Notes: generated from the letters alone by a model not told the origin. DNA of 44,248 nucleotides from Actinomycetes bacterium (GCA_024276735.1 JAJRWQ010000105.1:1-44248), one strand, 5' to 3'; positions 30,871 through 38,111 are shown, counted from the first letter of the stretch. Numbers and translations are program-made.

Positions 30871-31296
30871 CTAGACGTCGAAGACGATGGTTGCTTCCCA
30901 GGCATCTCCGCGCCTGCTGACCTCGAGCATGTGGTAGGTCACGGCCTTCACCTCGGCGAGCAGCAGGTGGCGGCCGGGATCGTATGGCTCCCCGCGCAGC
31001 TCCCCCTCGATCTCGTTCTCCCCCTTTTCCGTCACCTTGAAGCCGGCAAACAGCATCGATTCCGTCTCGTGCAGGAAGAGCAGCTCGCTCAGCCATTCCA
31101 CTGCCAGCGCCTCGTCGTCCGGCGCCGAGACCTCCACGCGGCGGACCTCCCTTTCCTCCACTAGGCCGAGATCGGTGATGATGCTGAACAGCCCCCTGGC
31201 GGCGTTTTCCAGCAGCTGCTCCCGGCTGCGCCCGTAGGCGCGGATGCCCGTGTCGGCGGTGTGCTCGATTATCTCGAAAGACTTCGTTTCCGGCAC
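30871..31296 (-). CDS. archease, RtcB-activating protein
   Basis: A 141-aa archease, which promotes RtcB guanylylation and turnover. Motifs: IIEHTADTGIRAYGRS at the N-terminus (metal-binding Asp), LAVEWLSELLFLHETE in the middle and VKAVTYHMLEV near the end. I prefer the GTG at 31296 because AGGAAGG sits just upstream; the ORF-track GTG at 31317 has no ribosome site. It is 13 bases before rtcB in a two-gene operon, matching the archaeal and bacterial pairing. Confidence 0.93.
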   Translation of the reverse strand: MPETKSFEIIEHTADTGIRAYGRSREQLLENAARGLFSIITDLGLVEEREVRRVEVSAPDDEALAVEWLSELLFLHETESMLFAGFKVTEKGENEIEGELRGEPYDPGRHLLLAEVKAVTYHMLEVSRRGDAWEATIVFDV

Positions 31297-31436
31297 CGCC
31301 CTTCCTGCTGTCACCACTGTTTCCGGGGCTACTTATCCCCTGTCGGCTCCGGTGTGAAACCAGCCCCCGCGGCCGGCGGCAAACGCCCCGGAGAGCAATA
31401 AAATCAAGAAAACCATTTAGATACACTTATATTTAG

Positions 31437-31458
31437 TACAAAATTGCTCAATTTTGTA
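31437..31458. promoter_or_regulatory. 22-bp palindrome upstream of the Rrf2/cysK promoter
   Basis: TACAAAATTG-ct-CAATTTTGTA, a perfect inverted repeat with a 2-base centre, ending 20 bases before the -35. It lies in a strikingly AT-rich stretch (about 31400-31540) in an otherwise GC-rich window. It is probably an operator, perhaps for the Rrf2 protein encoded downstream. Confidence 0.6.
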
Positions 31459-31465
31459 AAAAATT

Positions 31466-31496
31466 TTGATTTTTGCCTTGACAAAGCCAAAATCAA
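31466..31496. promoter_or_regulatory. 31-bp imperfect palindrome centred on the -35 element
   Basis: The arms TTGATTTT and AAAATCAA, with further inner pairs (GC/GC, TTG/CAA), are symmetric about base 31481 inside TTGACA. A dimer bound here would block RNA polymerase, the arrangement expected for autorepression by an Rrf2 regulator. Confidence 0.6.
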
Positions 31497-31506
31497 CGTG
31501 TATCAT
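31478..31506 (+). promoter_or_regulatory. near-consensus sigma-70 promoter for the Rrf2-cysK-sulfur carrier operon
   Basis: TTGACA (31478-31483), a 17-base spacer, and TATCAT (31501-31506). The regulator ATG follows 40 bases later with GGAG as ribosome site. This is the best sigma-70 promoter seen in the window. Confidence 0.8.
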
Positions 31507-31546
31507 TCATTAACCCGATAAGATCTATCAATTTTATGGAGTTAAC

Positions 31547-31987
31547 ATGAACATTTCAGCAAAGAGCAAGTACGCAGTAAGGGCGCTGGTGGAGCTGGCC
31601 CAGCACAACGGTGACCAGCCGGTCCCCATCGCCGACATCTCCGCCCGCAAGGACATACCCCTGCAGTTCCTGGAACAGCTATTTTCCAGCCTGCGCAAGG
31701 CGGGCATCCTAAACAGCCACCGGGGAGTGCGCGGCGGCTTCAGCTTCAAGCGCCTCCCGGAGGAGGTGAGCGTGCTCGACGTGGTGGAGGCACTGGACGG
31801 CAGCGTGGCGCCGGCGGCCTGCACCGTGGGCGCGCCCTGTGACAAGAAGGATCACTGCGCGGTACAGGACGTGTGGATGGACGCCAAGACCAGCCTGGAG
31901 TCGGTGCTGTCCGCGGCCACCATCGCCGACCTGGCCGAGAAGGAAAGCATGATGTATACCAGCACCGAGGAGATGTACTACATTTGA
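31547..31987 (+). CDS. Rrf2 family regulator (CymR/IscR-like) of the cysteine/sulfur-carrier operon
   Basis: A 146-aa winged-helix repressor or activator. N-terminal ISAKSKYAVRALVELAQ, recognition region KDIPLQFLEQLFSSLRKAGIL and wing SHRGVRGGFSFKR are typical Rrf2. Three Cys spaced exactly C-x5-C-x5-C (CTVGAPCDKKDHC) match the [2Fe-2S] ligand pattern of IscR. It may thus sense Fe-S status, whereas CymR itself senses via CysK. It lies 27 bases before cysK, fitting CymR, which controls cysteine biosynthesis and can form a complex with CysK. Tandem palindromes at its promoter suggest autoregulation. Confidence 0.92.
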   Translation: MNISAKSKYAVRALVELAQHNGDQPVPIADISARKDIPLQFLEQLFSSLRKAGILNSHRGVRGGFSFKRLPEEVSVLDVVEALDGSVAPAACTVGAPCDKKDHCAVQDVWMDAKTSLESVLSAATIADLAEKESMMYTSTEEMYYI

Positions 31988-32014
31988 TGACCGCGACTAC
32001 CGGCGGAGGAACCA

Positions 32015-33010
32015 ATGGGAACTGAAGGAACAGCCATGTCGCAGACCGAAGCGAGCAGCGCCGAGGACGTGACGGCGAACACCAGGATCGCCGCCGACCT
32101 CACCGAGCTGGTGGGAAACACCCCCCTGGTGCGCCTGTCGCGGGTGGCCGAGGGCCTGGAGGCGGAGCTGGTCGCCAAGCTGGAAAGTTTCAATCCCGGC
32201 GGCAGCGTCAAGGATCGTATCGGGCTGAACATGATCCTGGCCGCCGAGAGGGAAGGGCGGCTGACGCCGGGCAAGAGCGTGGTCATCGAGCCCACCAGTG
32301 GTAACACCGGCATCGCGCTGGCCTTCGTTTGCGCCGTCAAGGGTTACCGCCTGATTTTGACCATGCCCGACACCATGAGCGTGGAGCGCCGGGCGCTGCT
32401 CAAGGCTTACGGCGCGGAGCTGGTGCTCACCCCCGGCCCCGAGGGCATGAAGGGTGCCGTGAAGAAGGCCGAGGAACTGGCCGCCGAGACCGGGGACGCC
32501 TACCTGCCGCAACAGTTTCGCAATCCCGCCAACCCGGAGGTTCACCGGCGGACCACCGCGGAGGAGATCTGGCGGGACAGCGGCGGCGCCGTGGACATCG
32601 TCGTCTCCGGCGTGGGCACCGGCGGCACCATCACCGGCGTGGGCGAGGTGCTCAAGCGCTACAAGCCCTCGGTGAAGATGGTGGCCGTGGAGCCCAAGTC
32701 TTCTCCCGTGCTCTCCGGCGGCGAGGCCGGCCCCCACCGCATCCAGGGTATCGGCGCCGGCTTCATCCCCGAGATTCTCAATACCGAGATTTACGACGAA
32801 GTGATACAGGTTTCCAACGAGGATGCCGAGGACGCCGCCCGCAAGCTGGCGGAGCGGGAAGGCATTCTCTGCGGTATTTCCTCGGGTGCCGCCGTGCACG
32901 CGGCCGTGACCGTTGCCAGGCGACAGGCGAGTCGCGGCAAGATGATCGTGGTGGTGCTCCCGGACACCGGTGAGCGCTACCTGACGACGCAGCTGTTCGA
33001 AGCCACCTGA
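32015..33010 (+). CDS. cysK: cysteine synthase (O-acetylserine sulfhydrylase)
   Basis: PLP enzyme of 331 aa making cysteine from O-acetylserine and sulfide or a carrier-bound thiocarboxylate. The PLP Lys is in [11 protein letters not shown], the substrate loop is [10 protein letters not shown], the phosphate-binding loop is [12 protein letters not shown] and the C-terminal GISSGAA is present. A ~25-residue N-terminal extension precedes [19 protein letters not shown]; a second ATG lies eight codons in. Neighbours (tusA, carrier, E1, JAMM) suggest it may accept sulfur from a carrier protein like CysM with CysO. OAS would come from cysE 3 kb downstream. Confidence 0.95.
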   Translation: MGTEGTAMSQTEASSAEDVTANTRIAADLTELVGNTPLVRLSRVAEGLEAELVAKLESFNPGGSVKDRIGLNMILAAEREGRLTPGKSVVIEPTSGNTGIALAFVCAVKGYRLILTMPDTMSVERRALLKAYGAELVLTPGPEGMKGAVKKAEELAAETGDAYLPQQFRNPANPEVHRRTTAEEIWRDSGGAVDIVVSGVGTGGTITGVGEVLKRYKPSVKMVAVEPKSSPVLSGGEAGPHRIQGIGAGFIPEILNTEIYDEVIQVSNEDAEDAARKLAEREGILCGISSGAAVHAAVTVARRQASRGKMIVVVLPDTGERYLTTQLFEAT

Positions 33011-33170
33011 GGCAGGAGGAAGCCCGGAGAGGGCTTGGTCGAGACGGGCCCGGGCCCGCGGGAGGAGCGGCGCTCCGCTGCCGGGGGAAGCAGCGGTGCC
33101 CGCCTCGTCCCCTTCACCGGCCCCGGTCACGGCCCCGCCGTCAGCGGCGGTTGACAGGCAGGAACTCGAG

Positions 33171-33425
33171 ATGGAGGCGGCAAGGAACGTGGACGTGAAA
33201 GAAGACATCTTGCTCGATGCCCGCGGGCTCAAGTGCCCGATGCCGTCGGTGAAGACGGCGCTGGCACTGGAACAGCTCCAGGGCGGAGAGGTGGTGAAAG
33301 TGCTCGTGGACGACCCCACCAGCAACCGGGACCTGCCGCAGTGGGTGCGCGGCAACGGCCACCAGGTGCTGGGGATGGAAGAGCACGAAGGCTACACGGA
33401 GATATACGTCAAGAAAGCGGGGTGA
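33171..33425 (+). CDS. TusA family sulfur carrier protein
   Basis: An 84-aa TusA/SirA-like persulfide carrier. The motif DARGLKCPMPSVKT holds the active Cys, and the C-terminal half reads VDDPTSNRDLPQWVRGNGHQVLGMEEHEG. The ATG at 33171 has AGGA upstream; a GTG at 33189 is an alternative. The ORF-track start at 33096 adds a Pro/Ser-rich stretch without family match. It sits between cysK and a ThiS-like carrier, so it could feed sulfur from IscS/LarE to the E1-activated carrier. The stop almost touches the next gene. Confidence 0.9.
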   Translation: MEAARNVDVKEDILLDARGLKCPMPSVKTALALEQLQGGEVVKVLVDDPTSNRDLPQWVRGNGHQVLGMEEHEGYTEIYVKKAG

Positions 33426-33430
33426 GAGGC

Positions 33431-33730
33431 ATGGCCGGGATCGGCCTGGATGCAGAAAAGGACAGCAAGGTGCTATCATTTGAAACGAAGTGCCGCGAGG
33501 GCGAGGCGCAGACGCTGAGCCTGGTGGTGCAGGGCAAGAAGGTCACCTACCGCGGTCCGGCCGACATGCGATCGCTGCTGGAATCGCGCGGAGAGAACAC
33601 CCTCTACGCCAACGTGCGCATCAACGGCGAGGTACTTAACCGCAGGGACTTCGAGAACATCCCTATCGCCGAGGGCGACGAGATCGACATCCTGTATTTC
33701 ATGGGTGGTGGCATTGTTCAACCTGACTGA
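33431..33730 (+). CDS. ThiS/MoaD-like sulfur carrier with C-terminal extension after Gly-Gly
   Basis: A 99-aa ubiquitin-fold carrier. After a ~35-residue N-terminal part the ThiS/MoaD core is clear (VVQGKKVTYRGPADMRSLLESRGEN...NVRINGEVLNRRDFENIPIAEGDEIDILYFMGGG). ThiS-type proteins normally end in Gly-Gly, which E1 adenylates and thiocarboxylates. Here GGG is followed by IVQPD and a stop, so the tail must be removed before use. A JAMM protease is encoded two genes downstream, as in QbsE/QbsD- and CysO/Mec-type systems. The last 26 bases overlap the E1 gene. A GTG at 33422 is an alternative start. Confidence 0.82.
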   Translation: MAGIGLDAEKDSKVLSFETKCREGEAQTLSLVVQGKKVTYRGPADMRSLLESRGENTLYANVRINGEVLNRRDFENIPIAEGDEIDILYFMGGGIVQPD

Positions 33731-34481
33731 AGAAGAGATACAGCGCTACGCGCGCCACATCATCCTGCCCGAGGTGGGCGGTGCCGGGCAGGAAAAGCTC
33801 AAGCAGGCGCGGGTGCTGGTGGTGGGCGCCGGCGGCCTGGGTTCGCCGGTGCTGCTCTACCTGACGGCGGCCGGCGGGGGCAAGATCGGCCTCATCGAGG
33901 ACGACGTCGTCGACATCACCAACCTGCAGCGCCAGGTGCTGCACTTCACACCCGACCTGGGCCGCCACAAGGCCGAGAGCGCCGAGGAGACGATGAAGAA
34001 GATCAATCCCCTGGTGGAGATCGACGTCTACAAGGAGCGCCTCACCAAGGACAACATTTTCCCGCTGCTGGAGAAGTACGACATCGTCGTCGACGGCGTG
34101 GACAACTTCCCCACCCGCTACCTTTTGAACGACGCCTGCGTGATGAAGCGCAAGCGGCGGGTGGAAGGCGGCATCCTGCGCTTCATGGGCCTGATCATGA
34201 CCATCGACGGCGGCAGCAGCGCCTGCTACCGCTGCGTCTTCGAGGAGCCGCCGCCCCCGGGCACGGTTCCCAGCTGCGCCGAGGCCGGTATCCTTGGTGC
34301 CGTCGCCGGCGTGGTGGGCACCCTGCAGGCAACCGAGGTACTGAAGCTGATCACCGGCGTGGGCAAGCCGCTTTACAACCGCATGCTGCAGTTCGACGCC
34401 GAGGAGCTTTCCTTCCACGAGGTGAAGGCCCAGCGCAATCCCAAGTGTCCCGTCTGCGGCGAGAACCCCACCATCACCTAG
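33705..34481 (+). CDS. MoeB/ThiF-family E1-like adenylyltransferase (interrupted near C-terminus by TAG)
   Basis: A 258-aa E1-like enzyme that adenylates the C-terminal Gly of a ubiquitin-like sulfur carrier. FNLTEEEIQRYARHIILPEVGGAGQEKL is the family opening. The ATP loop is VVGAGGLGSPVLLYL, the Mg/ATP residues are in IEDDVVDITNLQRQVLH, and two CxxC zinc pairs (CYRC, CPVC) are present. Start could be GTG 33705/33708 or TTG 33714. The ORF stops at TAG after NPTIT, just where family members continue with a short ELIDYE-like tail. The frame stays open for LIEYAYACESQAPGS and ends in a TGA overlapping the JAMM gene's ATG. The truncation removes only a peripheral tail. Confidence 0.93.
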   Translation: MVALFNLTEEEIQRYARHIILPEVGGAGQEKLKQARVLVVGAGGLGSPVLLYLTAAGGGKIGLIEDDVVDITNLQRQVLHFTPDLGRHKAESAEETMKKINPLVEIDVYKERLTKDNIFPLLEKYDIVVDGVDNFPTRYLLNDACVMKRKRRVEGGILRFMGLIMTIDGGSSACYRCVFEEPPPPGTVPSCAEAGILGAVAGVVGTLQATEVLKLITGVGKPLYNRMLQFDAEELSFHEVKAQRNPKCPVCGENPTIT

Positions 34482-34528
34482 CTCATCGAGTACGCCTACG
34501 CCTGCGAGTCCCAGGCCCCTGGCAGCTG

Positions 34529-34972
34529 ATGCCCACGGCGCTGCGCCTCTCTTCCCGCCAACTGGACACCATCCTCCGGCACGCGCGTGCCTGGAAGCCG
34601 GAGGAGGCCTGCGGCATTCTCGCCGGCAACGGCGACGGCCGCGTGGAGCGCGTCTTTCCCATGGAGAACGTCGAGCACAGCTCCACCCTCTACATGATGG
34701 ATTCGCAGGAGCAGTTCCGGGTCTTCGACGAGATCGAGCGCGAGGGCTGGCAGCTGGTGGCGATCTTTCACTCCCACCCCCACTCCCCCGCCGTGCCCTC
34801 GGCGCGCGACTGCGAGCTGGCATTCTACCCTGATTCCCTCTACCTGATAGTGTCGCTGATGGACGACGCTCTCCCGGAGCTGCACGCCTACCGCATCGTC
34901 GACGGCGAGGTGGAGGAAGTGGACATCTTCGTGGACGGCAACCGCCTGGAGCCCCCGGGAGAGGGCGGATGA
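34529..34972 (+). CDS. JAMM/MPN+ metalloprotease (Mec/QbsD-like)
   Basis: A 147-aa zinc isopeptidase. The JAMM motif is complete: the upstream Glu in PEEACGILAG, then HSHPHSPAVPSARD (HxHx7SxxD). The family includes Mec, which releases cysteine from CysO-Cys, and QbsD, which trims residues after Gly-Gly of a carrier. Here the neighbouring carrier has a tail after GGG, so trimming is the simplest role; release of an amino-acid adduct is also possible. The ATG overlaps the read-through frame's TGA from the E1 gene, and its own stop overlaps larE (ATGA). Confidence 0.93.
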   Translation: MPTALRLSSRQLDTILRHARAWKPEEACGILAGNGDGRVERVFPMENVEHSSTLYMMDSQEQFRVFDEIEREGWQLVAIFHSHPHSPAVPSARDCELAFYPDSLYLIVSLMDDALPELHAYRIVDGEVEEVDIFVDGNRLEPPGEGG

Positions 34973-35871
34973 GCACCGGGGGCGAAACCGGGGGCGTGGA
35001 GACGGCGCCGGTCGCCGGTGACGCCCGGGAGCTGCTCGACCGCCTCGAGGATCACCTGCGCCGGCTGGGTAGCGTCGCCGTGGGCTATTCCGGCGGCGTC
35101 GACTCCACCCTGGTGGCGGCGGCCGCCCTTTCGGCCCTGGGCAGGGGTTCCGTGCTGGCGGTGACCGCCGATTCGCCCACGCTGCCCCGGCGCGAGCTGA
35201 AAGCGGCCGCGGCCCTCGCCCGCGAGCTGGGTATCCCCCACGCGGTGATCGAGACCCGGGAGCTGGAGGACGACAATTTCCGCGCCAGCCCCGTGGACCG
35301 CTGCTACCACTGCAAGCACGAGCTCTGGTCGCGGGTAAGGAAGCTGGCCGAAGAGCGTGGCCTCGCCGCCGTGGTTGACGGCGTCAACGCCGACGACGGC
35401 GACGATCACCGCCCTGGCATCCGTGCCGGGGACGAGGCGGGGGTGCTGCATCCCCTGGCCGCCATCGGCGCCGGCAAGCAGGCGGTGCGGGCGATGGCCC
35501 GCCTGGCGGGGCTGCCCAACTGGGAGAAGCCGGCCCAGGCCTGCCTTTCCTCGCGTTTTCCCTACGGCCAGGAAATCACCCCGGAGGAGCTGTCACGGGT
35601 GGAGGCGGCCGAGGAATACCTCGCTTTGCTGGGATTCGGGGAGCTGCGCGTGCGCTGCCACGACGGCATCGCCCGTATAGAGGTTCCCGCCGCGGACGTC
35701 GGCGAGCTGGCGGGGCCCCTCAGGGAGAGGGTGACCCGAAGGCTCAAGGAGCTGGGCTTCCGCTACGTCACCGTTGACCTGGAGGGCTTTCGCAGCGGCA
35801 GCATGAACGAGGTGCTGAGCGGCGGTGAGGATGCGGCCGCCGGCAGGGCACGGAAAAGCGAAGGCGGATGA
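34969..35871 (+). CDS. larE: LarE-like ATP-dependent sulfur transferase (PP-loop)
   Basis: A 300-aa PP-loop ATPase. The SGGVDST motif (VGYSGGVDSTLVAAAAL) binds ATP, CYHCKHELW is the conserved CxxC-type element, and ACLSSRFPYGQEI carries the Cys that is the sacrificial sulfur donor in lactobacillar LarE. LarE normally thiolates the nickel-pincer cofactor precursor together with LarB and LarC, neither of which is in this window. Linked to a sulfur carrier, E1 and JAMM protease, it may serve another thiolation. It overlaps the JAMM gene by four bases, so it belongs to the same operon. Confidence 0.92.
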   Translation: MSTGGETGGVETAPVAGDARELLDRLEDHLRRLGSVAVGYSGGVDSTLVAAAALSALGRGSVLAVTADSPTLPRRELKAAAALARELGIPHAVIETRELEDDNFRASPVDRCYHCKHELWSRVRKLAEERGLAAVVDGVNADDGDDHRPGIRAGDEAGVLHPLAAIGAGKQAVRAMARLAGLPNWEKPAQACLSSRFPYGQEITPEELSRVEAAEEYLALLGFGELRVRCHDGIARIEVPAADVGELAGPLRERVTRRLKELGFRYVTVDLEGFRSGSMNEVLSGGEDAAAGRARKSEGG

Positions 35872-35900
35872 CTACCGGGGGCACGCGTTCCGCCGCCCGG

Positions 35901-36137
35901 CTACTCGACGAACGATTCCAGGTACTCGATCTCGATCCCCAGGTCCTGCAGGAAACGGAAGGCCCGCTCCAGCTCTTCCTCCTCCCCGCTCAGCTCCATC
36001 ACGATCCAGCCGTACTTCTCGTCCACGTTGGCGCGCCGGATGTTGGGGACGACGTCGAAATCACGCACCATCTCGTAGATCACCGGGCGCTTGATCAGCT
36101 TCTCGGGAAAGGTCAGCTCCAGGCGTTGCGTCTTCAT
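35901..36137 (-). CDS. NIL domain protein
   Basis: A 78-aa stand-alone NIL domain (KTQRLELTFPEKLIKRPVIYEMVRDFDVVPNIRRANVDEKYGWIVMELSG split into the usual beta-alpha-beta pattern). NIL domains bind small ligands such as methionine in MetN. They also occur fused to ferredoxins near sulfur-carrier genes, where they are linked to homocysteine or methionine synthesis from carrier-bound sulfur. It is antiparallel to larE and divergent from cysE, sharing an 82- to 124-base promoter region. The sulfur-metabolism link here is inference from context. Confidence 0.85.
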   Translation of the reverse strand: MKTQRLELTFPEKLIKRPVIYEMVRDFDVVPNIRRANVDEKYGWIVMELSGEEEELERAFRFLQDLGIEIEYLESFVE

Positions 36138-36261
36138 CGTTCCTCCAGTCTAGAAGCCTGCCTGTGCGCGCTTATTCTGGTAAGATAAAATCATCGCTGC
36201 GGTTAGATACTATCGGCAAGTGCCCATTAAATCAAAGCGCGGCGGCGGGAGTCGATCGACG

Positions 36262-37074
36262 ATGAGAATCCTCAGGAAGACAGCAACGGCCATCGCCGCG
36301 GCGGCTGCCGTGGCCGGTTGGCTGGCGAGCCGCGGCGACCTGGAACGGGCCGTGGAAACGGTGAAGGACGACGTGGAGGCCATACGCGAGCGCGACCCGG
36401 CGGCGTCGGGCATGGTGGAAGCGCTCACCTGCTACTCGGGGCTGCACGCACTGCTGCTGCACCGCGTGGCCCACTTTCTCCACCACCTGGGCATCCCCCT
36501 GGTACCGCGGATCATTTCGCAGTTCAATCGCTTTCTCACCGGGATCGAGATCCACCCGGCGGCGGAGATCGGCAAGGGCTTCTTCATCGATCACGGCGCC
36601 GGCGTGGTGATCGGCGAGACCACCGTCATCGGCGACAACGTCACCCTCTACCAGGGCGTGACCCTGGGCGGCACCGGCAAGGAGACGGGCAAGCGGCACC
36701 CGACGCTCAAGAACAACGTCACCATCGGCGCCGGCGCCAAGGTGCTGGGCTCGGTGGTGATCGGCGAGAACGCCAAGATCGGCGCCGGGGCGATCGTCAT
36801 CCACAACGTGCCCCCCAACTCCACGGTGGTGGGCAACCCCGGGCGGCCGGTGCGCGAGCGCGGGCGCAAGGTGGGCGCCGCCGACGTGGACTGGACCCAC
36901 CTGCCCGACCCGGTGGCCGATGCCATGGCATCGCTGGTACGGCGGGTGGTGGAGATGGAGAACGAGTTCAAGGCCGCCTTCCCCGAGAAGGGGCCCGAGA
37001 TCGAAAAGGCCCAGGAACAGGGAGAGCGGGAACTAGACCGGGTATTCGACTATTACCACGGCTCCGGGATCTGA
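36262..37074 (+). CDS. cysE: serine O-acetyltransferase
   Basis: Makes O-acetylserine, the substrate of CysK. The left-handed beta-helix hexapeptide region is obvious (EIHPAAEIGKGFFIDHGAGVVIGETTVIGDNVTLYQGVTLGGTG...KRHPTLKNNVTIGAGAKVLG). The N-terminal family motif is RDPAASGMVEALTCYSGLHALLLHRVAHFL. Upstream of it is an unusual ~28-residue stretch with a hydrophobic segment (TATAIAAAAAVAGWLASRG) that could be a membrane anchor. I chose the ATG at 36262, with GGGAG upstream, over the GTG at 36220. A C-terminal charged helix replaces the usual tail. It is probably a separate unit from larE because the NIL gene intervenes. Confidence 0.95.
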   Translation: MRILRKTATAIAAAAAVAGWLASRGDLERAVETVKDDVEAIRERDPAASGMVEALTCYSGLHALLLHRVAHFLHHLGIPLVPRIISQFNRFLTGIEIHPAAEIGKGFFIDHGAGVVIGETTVIGDNVTLYQGVTLGGTGKETGKRHPTLKNNVTIGAGAKVLGSVVIGENAKIGAGAIVIHNVPPNSTVVGNPGRPVRERGRKVGAADVDWTHLPDPVADAMASLVRRVVEMENEFKAAFPEKGPEIEKAQEQGERELDRVFDYYHGSGI

Positions 37075-37157
37075 GCGATACCGGGTCGGCGCCCGGCGCC
37101 GTCCCTCCAGGCAGGGCTGCCGGCGGGCTCTTGTCCCGCGGCGGCGAAACCGGCAAG

Positions 37158-37487
37158 ATGAACGAGGTGAAGACACAAGTGAGCAAGGTACGCAGGCTGG
37201 TGCTGGACGTGCTCAAACCGCATCAGCCCACCATCCTCGACCTGGCCGTCAAGCTGGGTGATCTCGACGGCGTGCAGGGAACCGACCTGGTGCTCAACGA
37301 GATCGACAACAAGGTGGAGAACATCAAGATCACCCTCGAGGGCCCCGAGATCGACTTCGAAGCAGTCTCGGCCGTCATCCAGGAGAGCGGCGGCAGCATC
37401 CATAGCATCGACAAGGTGTCCACCGGCAAGCAGCTGATCGACGAGGCCAACACCCCCCAGGACATTCCTGCCCGCTGGATGCGGTAA
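37158..37487 (+). CDS. DUF211 domain protein
   Basis: A 109-aa member of DUF211, a small ferredoxin-like-fold family common in archaea and anaerobic bacteria: VRRLVLDVLKPHQPTILDLAVKLGDLDGVQGTDLVLNEIDNKVENIKITLEGPEIDF (quoted in parts) and a conserved IQESGGSIHSIDKVSTGK. Function is unknown; an allosteric or metal-sensing role has been proposed for the fold. The start is at ATG 37158, but GTG codons three and seven residues later are possible. It lies 83 bases after cysE, so cotranscription is plausible. Confidence 0.85.
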   Translation: MNEVKTQVSKVRRLVLDVLKPHQPTILDLAVKLGDLDGVQGTDLVLNEIDNKVENIKITLEGPEIDFEAVSAVIQESGGSIHSIDKVSTGKQLIDEANTPQDIPARWMR

Positions 37488-37523
37488 CCGGGAACGGCAG
37501 AAAGGGGTCCGAGAGAACTTTCG

Positions 37524-38111
37524 TTGAAGATACCCAGCATCCGAACGCTGCGCAGGTACCACCGCATCGCCGGCGTGGGCGAGATAGCCAGGCGGTACTT
37601 CGCCATGAACGCCTTCGACGGCGTGCTCACCATCCTCGGCGTGCTGGTGGGAAGCTATTTCGGCGGCATCACCCGGCCCGCCTCGGTGCTCACCCTGGGG
37701 CTGGCCGCCTCCTTCGCCATGGGCGTCCCCGGCTTCTACGGCGCCTACATCACCGAGAAGGCGGAGCGCCGCCGCTCGCTGGACGAGCTGGAGCGCTCGA
37801 CGCTTTCCGACCTCAGCGACACCGACATCAGCCATGCCTCCACTTACGCCACCATCGTGGTGGCCTTCATCGACGGCATCTCCCCCTTTGCCGCCGCTGC
37901 CCTGGCCATCGCCCCCTTCTTCCTCGGTGACGCCATCGACATCACCGCCGCCTACATCGCCGCGGTGGCCATCGCCTTCGTACAGCTGTTCCTGCTGGGC
38001 GCCTACCTGGGCTCCGTCTCCCGGGACCACGTGATCTTCGCCGGCGTGAAGATGATGGTGGCCGGCTTCGTCTGCGTCTCCGTGGCCTACCTGCTGGGAG
38101 GCCTGGCATGA
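37524..38111 (+). CDS. VIT1/CCC1-type membrane transporter
   Basis: A 195-aa inner-membrane protein with about five hydrophobic segments. FAMNAFDGVLTILGVLVGSYFGG at the start and IVVAFIDGISPFAAAALAIAPFFLG later are the paired DG-containing helices seen in the VIT/CCC1 iron and manganese transporter family. The charged loop EKAERRRSLDELERS is short compared with the plant vacuolar members. It starts with TTG, shares four bases with the helicase start (ATGA) and lies 36 bases after DUF211. Metal specificity is not readable. Confidence 0.8.
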   Translation: MKIPSIRTLRRYHRIAGVGEIARRYFAMNAFDGVLTILGVLVGSYFGGITRPASVLTLGLAASFAMGVPGFYGAYITEKAERRRSLDELERSTLSDLSDTDISHASTYATIVVAFIDGISPFAAAALAIAPFFLGDAIDITAAYIAAVAIAFVQLFLLGAYLGSVSRDHVIFAGVKMMVAGFVCVSVAYLLGGLA

